From Deltaproteobacteria bacterium (lineage in GTDB: Bacteria; Desulfobacterota; Syntrophia; Syntrophales; UBA2210): DNA of 7,742 nucleotides. The translations under genes and the position numbers were made by a program. The notes below the pieces were generated by a model, which did not search any database, was not told where the DNA came from, and was given only the letters and a program-made list of their open reading frames with translations. Shown here piece after piece: positions 1 to 5,193 of the stretch. Each line of letters begins with the position of its first letter. Position 1 is the first letter of the stretch. The stretch covers positions 1 to 7,742 of the forward strand of contig DSBH01000143.1 of the NCBI GenBank assembly GCA_011056825.1, written 5' to 3'.

Positions 1-821
1 GCATTACCAAGATCCGCGTCACCGGAGGAGAACCACTGGTACGAAAGGGCGTGGTTGATTTTCTGGCTGCTCTCGGAAAGGTCGAGGGTCTGCGGGATAT
101 CAGCCTCACCACGAATGGGATTCTTCTGGAACGTTTCGCGGAACCACTGTATGAAGCAGGCATCAGGCGGATCAATGTCAGCCTGGACTCCCTGGTTCCC
201 GAGAAATACCGGGCCATAACGAGGGGCGGCGACCTGGAACGGGTCCTCCGGGGCATCGCGAAAGCCCGGGAAGCAGGATTCGATCCAATCAAGATCAACG
301 TGGTTGTTATCAAGGGATTCAATGACGACGAAATCGATGATCTTGTCAGGCTTGCCTCGGAAAACGACTACCAGGTGAGATTCATCGAATACATGCCCAT
401 CGGTGAAAACATGGAACACGATTTCCGGTACCTGTCGAACGATATGATCATGAACAGGATCAACGCCGCCATTCCCCTTATACCCGTCGACGTTGCCCCC
501 GGAGGAAACAACGGCCCGGCCCGAATATTCAAAATGAAGGACCTCCCGGGTGAATTGGGGTTCATCAGCGCCATGAGCCACCAGTTTTGCGCAACCTGCA
601 ACAGGCTTCGCCTTACCGCGGATGGCCGTCTTCGGGCCTGCCTGCTCGCCGATGATCCGGAAGTCGATCTCATGTCGCCGCTGCGCAGCGGTTGCACAGA
701 TTCCCGTCTGACCGAATTGATTGAATGGCTGATCAGCATGAAACCGGAGGGATATCACTGTGCTTCGAATTTCACCGCCCGGAAGAAATGCGCGAGAAAC
801 ATGTCCACCATTGGGGGATGA
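1..821 (+). CDS. moaA: GTP 3',8-cyclase MoaA (5' end missing)
   Basis: MoaA is the cytosolic radical SAM enzyme that, with MoaC, turns GTP into cyclic pyranopterin monophosphate, the first stage of molybdenum cofactor synthesis. The frame is open from base 3 (the two bases before fit the end of a Gly codon), so the N-terminal part with the CxxxCxxC cluster is outside the window; about 272 codons remain of a usual 320-340. Seen: the ITKIRVTGGEPLVR block (bases 3-44), NVSLDSL, RFIEYMPIG, and the C-terminal second [4Fe-4S] site, Cys-x2-Cys-x13-Cys (codons at 588, 597 and 639), which binds GTP in characterised MoaA. The protein ends in Gly-Gly, the conserved tail needed for activity. No other moa/moe gene is visible. 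The downstream methyltransferase starts 23 nt after the stop, suggesting one transcript. The internal GTG at 51 is not the real start, because conserved family sequence lies before it. Confidence 0.96.
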   Translation, partial: ITKIRVTGGEPLVRKGVVDFLAALGKVEGLRDISLTTNGILLERFAEPLYEAGIRRINVSLDSLVPEKYRAITRGGDLERVLRGIAKAREAGFDPIKINVVVIKGFNDDEIDDLVRLASENDYQVRFIEYMPIGENMEHDFRYLSNDMIMNRINAAIPLIPVDVAPGGNNGPARIFKMKDLPGELGFISAMSHQFCATCNRLRLTADGRLRACLLADDPEVDLMSPLRSGCTDSRLTELIEWLISMKPEGYHCASNFTARKKCARNMSTIGG

Positions 822-844
822 CCGGCGGCGAGGAATAACCGGCA

Positions 845-1600
845 ATGGAAATCAACGATACCCTTAATACCTACGAAGAGTGGATCGCGTCGCCAGAAGG
901 AACATCAATTGAAACGAGAACCCATGAACTTGTTTCAACTCTTCTTCCTTCAACGGGAGGAAAGCGACTTCTCGGTGTAGGATGCAAAACGGGACGCGAC
1001 CTGGTTTTTTTCAGAAACCTCGGATACCTGGTCACGGGAACGGAAACATCCCGGGTTCTTATCGACGCCGCGCGCCAGAAGATCAGTCCCGGAATTGATT
1101 TGCACCTTGGAGACAGCGAGGATCTGCCCTTTTCGGACAGCGAGTTCGACGTGGTAGCAATTATGACCTCGCTGGAATCGACAGAAAATCCGCTTCAGGC
1201 GATTCGTGAAGCGGTTCGAGTAAGCCGGGCGAGAGTGGTGCTGACGCTGATCAACCATGCCTCGCCGTTTGCTCAACGAATCAGGACAACGAGCTTCCCG
1301 GCGCCGGCGTTTCATTCGTTCCGCGTATTTGAAGCGCTTCGCCTGGTCCGCGCCGCGATGCCCGGCGTACCCGTGGAATGGGGAAGTATTGTTTTTTTCC
1401 CCGCCGGCTGGTATCCCCGGGCGGAGGACATTGACCGGAAGATCCCGTGGCGTAAAAACCCTTTTGGATCGATTGCCGGCATTTCATTTCCCGTCACCTA
1501 CCAATTTCGCACATTACAGGAACCGCTTGGAGCGAACGTCGAGGTAAGGCTGAGAGAAAACCGCCGGGTACCCGGCACGGCCTGTAACAGGGAAAGGTGA
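845..1600 (+). CDS. Class I SAM-dependent methyltransferase, substrate unknown
   Basis: This is a 251-residue soluble protein with the Rossmann fold of Methyltransf_11-type enzymes. Motif I is at residues 42-50 (LLGVGCKTG); the end of strand beta2 carries an acidic residue (Glu67 in GTETS) that should bind the SAM ribose; GDSEDLPF (89-96) followed by SEFDVV (99-104) is the usual adenine-contact and motif II region. Motif I differs from the common LDVGCGTG: the Asp is Gly44 and the third motif position is Lys48, so SAM binding may be altered. The N-terminal YEEWIASPEG matches the YDxWFxxPxG opening seen in many uncharacterised methyltransferases of anaerobes. The ATG at 845 has GAGGAA (830-835) nine bases upstream. 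The AmrS gene starts 6 nt after the stop and its Shine-Dalgarno overlaps the end of this gene, so translation is probably coupled. The methyl acceptor cannot be told from sequence. Confidence 0.87.
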   Translation: MEINDTLNTYEEWIASPEGTSIETRTHELVSTLLPSTGGKRLLGVGCKTGRDLVFFRNLGYLVTGTETSRVLIDAARQKISPGIDLHLGDSEDLPFSDSEFDVVAIMTSLESTENPLQAIREAVRVSRARVVLTLINHASPFAQRIRTTSFPAPAFHSFRVFEALRLVRAAMPGVPVEWGSIVFFPAGWYPRAEDIDRKIPWRKNPFGSIAGISFPVTYQFRTLQEPLGANVEVRLRENRRVPGTACNRER

Positions 1601-1606
1601 CATATA

Positions 1607-2653
1607 ATGAGAGAAGCAATGCTTTACGAGCGATTGGACGATAAACGCGTCCGATGTATTCTCTGCGCTCACCGGTGCGTGATACAACCCGGCAAGCGCG
1701 GCATCTGCGGCGTCAGGGAAAACCGCGACGGCACACTTTACTCGCTCGTCGACGGCCTCATCATCGCTGAAAACCTGGATCCTATCGAGAAAAAACCCCT
1801 CTTTCATGTCTGCCCCGGATCGTTGTCCTATTCCGTCGCGTCCGTCGGCTGCAATTTTCGCTGTGTCTTCTGCCAGAATTACGAAATTTCCCAGGTTTCG
1901 CAGGACCAGGCTGTTATGCCGGGCCGCGCGCGGACGCCGGAACAGATCGTCGATTACGCCATGCGGAGCGGAGCGTTGTCGATCGCGTATACCTATACGG
2001 AACCAACTGTGTTCTTCGAATTCGTATACGAAACAGGCCGCCTGGCGCATGAAAAAAATATTTTAAATCTTTTCATATCAAACGGGTTTCTGACACCCGA
2101 GGCCCTCGATCTCGCGGGGACCGTTATCGACGCGGCCAATATCGACCTCAAATCTTTCAGTAACTCCTTTTACAGGAAGTATTGCGGCGGCAGGCTGCAG
2201 CCCGTTCTCGACACGCTGCAGGGAATGCATGAGCAAGGCATCTGGCTCGAAGTAACAACGCTTATCATACCCGGCCTGAATGACAGCCCTGAAGAACTGA
2301 GGGACATCGCGCGTTTCATCCGCTCGCTCGGACCGGAAGTACCCTGGCACATCAGCCGCTTTTATCCACAGTATGAATTGCACACCATCGGAGCGACGCC
2401 GCCGGAAACGATTCAGAACGCGTGCCGAATCGGGACGGAGGAAGGACTTAAATACGTTTACTCAGGAAACCTTCCCGGTGATAATGGAGAAAAAACCAGG
2501 TGCCCCTCCTGCGGAACGCTGCTTATCGATCGTTACGGATTCCGTATCCTGGGAATCAATCTTTCAGGGACGGCGTGTCCCCGTTGCGGGACTCAACTGG
2601 ACGGAATATTGAACTGCGGGGGACTGGAAAAAAGAGCGGGGGAAACGTCTTGA
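1607..2653 (+). CDS. amrS: AmmeMemoRadiSam-system radical SAM enzyme AmrS
   Basis: This 348-residue radical SAM protein belongs to the pyruvate-formate-lyase-activating-enzyme-like group called AmrS. Family marks in order: an N-terminal Cys-rich lead (Cys17, Cys20, Cys24, Cys34 in CxxCxxxC...RGICGVREN); PIEKKPLFH (59-67); the SAM-cluster motif Cys82-x3-Cys86-x2-Cys89 in GCNFRCVFCQN; YTYTEPT in place of the GGEP motif; NIDLKSF; PGLNDSPEEL; PWHISRFYP; YVYSGNLPGDN; and a C-terminal zinc ribbon (Cys299/Cys302 and Cys324/Cys327). AAAGGTGA just before the ATG at 1607 is a good ribosome site. The family is named for conserved linkage to AMMECR1 and Memo genes; neither is next to it here. Instead it follows a methyltransferase by 6 nt. 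The reaction is unknown to me; radical SAM modification of a protein or small molecule is inferred from the fold. Family assignment is firm, function is not. Confidence 0.93.
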   Translation: MREAMLYERLDDKRVRCILCAHRCVIQPGKRGICGVRENRDGTLYSLVDGLIIAENLDPIEKKPLFHVCPGSLSYSVASVGCNFRCVFCQNYEISQVSQDQAVMPGRARTPEQIVDYAMRSGALSIAYTYTEPTVFFEFVYETGRLAHEKNILNLFISNGFLTPEALDLAGTVIDAANIDLKSFSNSFYRKYCGGRLQPVLDTLQGMHEQGIWLEVTTLIIPGLNDSPEELRDIARFIRSLGPEVPWHISRFYPQYELHTIGATPPETIQNACRIGTEEGLKYVYSGNLPGDNGEKTRCPSCGTLLIDRYGFRILGINLSGTACPRCGTQLDGILNCGGLEKRAGETS

Positions 2654-2739
2654 CGGTTTGCCCTCTACGAAAGTCGCGATCCGGAAACCGCTGTATCGTC
2701 TGAACCGCTCGTTACCTCTCGAATAAAAGGAAATGAATC

Positions 2740-3006
2740 ATGAAGCTTTTTCTTACGGTTTTTACAACAGTGTTCCTTGCAGAAATAGCCGATAAAACCC
2801 AGATTGCCACCCTGCTCTATGCTTCCGGCGCGGGTAACAGCAAGCTTGTCGTTTTTTTCGGCGCCGCCCTGGCGCTCGTCACCGCCACGATCCTGGCGGT
2901 ACTCTTCGGAACGGCACTCTCCCAGTTCATCAACGAAAAAATCATGATGAAACTTGCCGGAGGCGCCTTCATTGCCGTCGGCGTCTGGACCATGCTGCAA
3001 TCCTGA
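2740..3006 (+). CDS. Half-size GDT1/TMEM165 (UPF0016) family membrane protein, probable cation transporter
   Basis: This 88-residue inner-membrane protein has three predicted membrane segments (about 3-26, 35-59 and 69-86). The first carries the family signature as Glu15-Ile-Ala-Asp18-Lys19-Thr20, matching E-x-G-D-(K/R)-(T/S) except that the Gly is Ala. GDT1/TMEM165 proteins exchange Ca2+ or Mn2+ for H+; full-length members carry two copies of this half and two copies of the motif. Single-copy bacterial forms must dimerise, and often come as two adjacent genes, but no second half is present here. The ATG at 2740 follows AAAAGG (2725-2730). The gene lies 86 nt after amrS with no convincing promoter in between, so it may be read from the same transcript. 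It converges with the minus-strand DUF2007 gene, 15 bases away. Family call is good; ion specificity (Mn2+ or Ca2+) is not determined. Confidence 0.85.
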   Translation: MKLFLTVFTTVFLAEIADKTQIATLLYASGAGNSKLVVFFGAALALVTATILAVLFGTALSQFINEKIMMKLAGGAFIAVGVWTMLQS

Positions 3007-3024
3007 CAAGATTTTCCGTTGTCA
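3004..3024. terminator. Possible weak bidirectional terminator between convergent genes
   Basis: TGACAA (3004-3009) and TTGTCA (3019-3024) form a perfect 6-bp inverted repeat around a 9-nt loop. On the plus strand it is followed by CTTTTC. The two outer arms contain the stop codons of the converging genes. The stem is short and AT-rich and the T run is poor, so it may be chance. Confidence 0.25.
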
Positions 3025-3282
3025 CTTTTCGGAAGGATTTTCCCATTCAAGATCATCCTCCCGGTATGTTTCATCAAGTACCCGGCGGGCGTGTTCCAGT
3101 TCCCCGGCCGGAACCAGCAGGTTCACGCGACCGAGACCGTCGAGAGTGAGACCGTAAAGAACGGCGACCGATTCATAGTCCATACGCACGGGAATACCTT
3201 CTGCCTCCAGTCTTCCTGCCGCGATGTTCGCGTAAGCCAGTCCCGGCGCTACAAATACTACTTCCCATCCTTCCGGTTTCAT
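3022..3282 (-). CDS. DUF2007-like small protein (putative signal-transducing protein)
   Basis: This is an 86-residue soluble protein with no signal peptide or membrane segment. The order of elements fits DUF2007: an opening strand (WEVVFVAPG, 6-14), a helix rich in small residues (AYANIAAGRLEAEGIP, 16-31), a middle variable stretch, a second strand (VNLLVPAGE, 53-61) and a final helix (LEHARRVLDE). This ferredoxin-like domain is common as a small stand-alone protein or a tail on membrane proteins; its biochemical role is not established, despite the database name. The ATG is preceded by AAGGAGGG (3294-3287), a near-ideal ribosome site. It lies 28 nt downstream of the rhomboid stop on the same strand, so the two are likely co-transcribed. 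Assignment rests on pattern and length, so moderately confident. Confidence 0.72.
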   Translation of the reverse strand: MKPEGWEVVFVAPGLAYANIAAGRLEAEGIPVRMDYESVAVLYGLTLDGLGRVNLLVPAGELEHARRVLDETYREDDLEWENPSEK

Positions 3283-3310
3283 TGCACCCTCCTTTTACGT
3301 CCGTTGAACC

Positions 3311-4288
3311 TTACGAAGCGTTACGGTCGATCAAAATCGTGAGATACCCGTCGCCGCCGCTCTCATCACCTATTTTCCGGCCCAGTTCCGGCAACCGTAT
3401 TACCTGTTTGTTTCCGACGCCGGACGGAACAGAAACGGCGAATAAACGTTTTCGCAACCCGGAGGGAACGCTTATAATTTTGCGCGTTCCCCGCAGGGCT
3501 TCTTCCGGCGATATGGAAAGTGTTCCGTAAAAATCATTGCCCCCACTTCCTTCGCGACGGACAACGCGGACGCGGGGACTGCGTCGTCGTGCCGTGATCC
3601 GACGGAGGCGACCCGTCACGCCCGATTCCGGAAAAAACATGAACAGCTTAAAAAACAGGACTCCCGCGACGAACCCGCCCACGTGGGCCCACCAGGCTAT
3701 TCCTCCTCCCTCGGCGCCGGTGAGGGCGGCGCTTATAAACTGGAAAAAGAACCAGATACCGAGGAAAAAGGCTGCCGGCACCTCGATAAAGTAGGGAATA
3801 ATCAGGATTGGAATGAACGTCAGAATACGGGACCGCGGATACCGGATGAAGTAGGCGCCCATGACGCCGGCGACAGCGCCGCTCGCGCCGATGACGGGAA
3901 CTGCCGAGTGGAAATTCAGGACCAGGTGCGCCACGCCGGAAAACGTCCCGCAAAGAAGATAAAAAGCCAGAAACGCGAACGGCCCCAGTTCGTCTTCAAC
4001 ATTATCGCCGAAAATGTGAAGGAACCACATGTTCCCCAGAAGGTGCCAGAAGCTGCCGTGAAGAAACATGAAAGAAACCATCGACAACGCCTGCATGCCG
4101 AAGCTGAACCGTTCGGCTAACCCGGGCATGCCGTACCGCGCAGGGACAAGCCCGTAAGTGAAAATAACGTTCTGGAGTTCCCTGCCGTGGCACGGCATCA
4201 CCAGGAAAACAAGAACGTTGATGATGATAAGCGACGTGGTAACGACGGGGAAGGTCCTGGTGGGTATGGTGTCTCGAAGGGGTATCAT
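3311..4288 (-). CDS. Rhomboid intramembrane serine protease with a C-terminal DnaJ-CTD-like domain
   Basis: This 325-residue inner-membrane protease starts MIPLRDTIPTR, the typical prokaryotic rhomboid N-terminus, which fixes the ATG at 4288 although its AGGAGA (4306-4301) is 12 nt away. Six membrane segments fit residues 15-32, 68-93, 103-124, 130-148, about 157-189 and 197-219. The catalytic dyad is Ser136 (GASG, 134-137) and His202 (WWAHVGG); His82 and Asn86 in HLLGNM match the oxyanion-side residues. After the last segment comes an Arg-rich linker (227-245), placing the C-terminus in the cytoplasm by the positive-inside rule. Residues 253-320 are unlike a rhomboid: SISPEEALRGTRKI, SVPSGVGNKQVIRLPELG and GGDGYLTILI follow the order of the DnaJ/CbpA C-terminal beta domain (EEA..G..k.i, IPaGv..gq.irl.g.G, GDLyl.i). 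Substrates are unknown. All catalytic residues are present, so it should be active. Confidence 0.94.
   Translation of the reverse strand: MIPLRDTIPTRTFPVVTTSLIIINVLVFLVMPCHGRELQNVIFTYGLVPARYGMPGLAERFSFGMQALSMVSFMFLHGSFWHLLGNMWFLHIFGDNVEDELGPFAFLAFYLLCGTFSGVAHLVLNFHSAVPVIGASGAVAGVMGAYFIRYPRSRILTFIPILIIPYFIEVPAAFFLGIWFFFQFISAALTGAEGGGIAWWAHVGGFVAGVLFFKLFMFFPESGVTGRLRRITARRRSPRVRVVRREGSGGNDFYGTLSISPEEALRGTRKIISVPSGLRKRLFAVSVPSGVGNKQVIRLPELGRKIGDESGGDGYLTILIDRNAS
3314..3535 (-). other. Domain: DnaJ/CbpA C-terminal (substrate-binding) like tail of the rhomboid
   Basis: This marks residues 252-325 of the rhomboid gene. The match to a single CTD I unit of class B Hsp40 proteins is by motif order: an acidic-helix EEA followed by G at +3, a strand pair leading into VPSGVGNKQVIRL (the IPAGV.dGq.IRL site), then ELG and a GGDGYLTI ending in place of GGDLYLxI. 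There is no J domain, no Gly/Phe linker, no zinc-finger repeat and no second CTD. The resemblance was judged by eye; no alignment was run. Confidence 0.65.
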
Positions 4289-4367
4289 GGCCGGCCGGGG
4301 TCTCCTGGTTCATGCAGGACCCCGGACGCGGGTACGAAAAGGAACATGTGTCCTGTCGCCTCGCCTT

Positions 4368-4985
4368 TTATTCAGACGGAATAGTCAGCTTCAGGCCGAC
4401 ATGAAGGGGATCCCGGCGATTTATCTTGTTCATGGAGCAAAGCCTGTCAAGATCGACATTATAGCTCCGCGCGATTCCGAAGAGGGTTTCTCCCTGCTTC
4501 ACCGTGTGATACCGAGGTGTCCCGCTTTTGACGGTCTCAGACGTCGCGGTTGCCTTGAGAGCCTGCGCCTCGGCCGAGAGTGCCCCCATGTTGCGCTGCA
4601 GGGTGTCGACTTTCTTCGACAGGGCGTCAAGCCGGCTGATCAGGATCGGGGCATCACCGGAAATGTCCTTTCGACCCTCAAGCAGGTCGGCGACCGCCCG
4701 TTCCATTCCATCGAGCTGGGCTACCCGCGATTCGATCCGGTTGACACGAAGTATCAACGCCGTAAAATCATCTTTTGAAACAGCCGGTTCGTCTCCCGAC
4801 GACAGGATCAGAACAAGGAGGACCAGTGCCAGCACACATCCGGCACCGATCAGCAGTATATTCTTTCTGTCTTTTGCCCATTCCGACAGGTCCCGCGGAT
4901 CTTCGTCGAAATCGTCCCCGCTGTCGGAACCGGCCTCGTCGTGTTCTTCAAGGTCGATGAACTCGTCCTCTCTGTCGTCGCTCAT
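4368..4985 (-). CDS. Membrane-anchored coiled-coil protein with C-terminal LysM domain
   Basis: This 205-residue protein has four parts: a very acidic N-terminal tail (2-35, rich in Asp and Glu, no signal peptide); one membrane segment (43-61, after the basic KDRK); a helical stretch with heptad-like spacing likely to form a coiled coil (about 70-147); and a LysM domain at 159-203 (YHTVKQGETLFGIARSYNV...NKI....LHVGLKLTIP). LysM binds N-acetylglucosamine-containing glycans, here most likely peptidoglycan. The expected topology is N-in, with the coil and LysM in the periplasm. The ATG at 4985 has AAGGA (5000-4996) ten bases upstream, and a strong promoter lies just beyond. The rhomboid follows 79 nt downstream on the same strand, so joint transcription is possible. 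A scaffold or cell-wall-anchoring role is inferred; no catalytic domain is visible. I know no gene name for this architecture. Confidence 0.88.
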   Translation of the reverse strand: MSDDREDEFIDLEEHDEAGSDSGDDFDEDPRDLSEWAKDRKNILLIGAGCVLALVLLVLILSSGDEPAVSKDDFTALILRVNRIESRVAQLDGMERAVADLLEGRKDISGDAPILISRLDALSKKVDTLQRNMGALSAEAQALKATATSETVKSGTPRYHTVKQGETLFGIARSYNVDLDRLCSMNKINRRDPLHVGLKLTIPSE

Positions 4986-5015
4986 AGCTACGGTATCCTT
5001 TCAATGTGCCAAAAG

Positions 5016-5045
5016 ACTATAGAACAAAAGATCGACTTTCGTCAA
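5016..5045 (-). promoter_or_regulatory. Sigma70-like promoter for the LysM gene
   Basis: Reading the minus strand, TTGACG (5045-5040) and TATAGT (5021-5016) are separated by 18 nt; each hexamer matches the consensus at five of six bases. Transcription should begin near 5009, giving a leader of about 24 nt with the AAGGA ribosome site before the ATG at 4985. It probably also serves the rhomboid and DUF2007 genes. Confidence 0.72.
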
Positions 5046-5081
5046 GAAACCCCGGAAGAAAGCCGTTTTCTCCCCTGCTCT

Positions 5082-5110
5082 TTGAATGAGGTACAGTCTT
5101 GTGGTATAGC
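5082..5110 (+). promoter_or_regulatory. Possible sigma70-like promoter for the spermidine-synthase-like gene
   Basis: TTGAAT (5082-5087) and TATAGC (5105-5110) are separated by 17 nt and each matches four of six consensus bases. TGG just before the -10 (5102-5104) makes an extended -10 element. The start would be near 5117, leaving a leader of about 77 nt. It diverges from the LysM promoter, with 36 bases between the two -35 boxes. Confidence 0.5.
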
Positions 5111-5193
5111 AGTATTACTCTTCCCGACCGTGTCCGATCATTCTTCTTTCCGACCCGTTATATTGAATAAAAAACAGGAGCCTGCGGAAAATT

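Noticed and set aside
1514..2050. A 178-codon minus-strand open frame
   Set aside because: Antisense to AmrS, whose Cys motifs and family blocks are unmistakable in the plus frame.
2650..2739. TTGACG at 2650-2655 as a promoter for the UPF0016 gene
   Set aside because: No acceptable -10 hexamer lies 16-19 nt downstream, so the hexamer is probably chance.
3010..3043. Direct repeat GATTTTCC at 3010-3017 and 3036-3043
   Set aside because: Only eight bases, low complexity, with one copy inside the DUF2007 coding end; no sign of an attachment site or mobile element.
4289..4367. A terminator or second promoter in the 79-nt gap between the LysM and rhomboid genes
   Set aside because: The imperfect repeat around 4340-4354 (AGGA...TCCT) has only a short bulged stem, and no convincing -35/-10 pair is visible.
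4158..4778. A 206-codon plus-strand open frame
   Set aside because: It runs antisense across the rhomboid start and the LysM domain; both of those frames show conserved motifs, this one none.
5057..5071. AGAAA-GCCGT-TTTCT inverted repeat as an operator between the divergent promoters
   Set aside because: A 5-bp arm pair of low complexity is expected by chance, and no regulator gene is adjacent.
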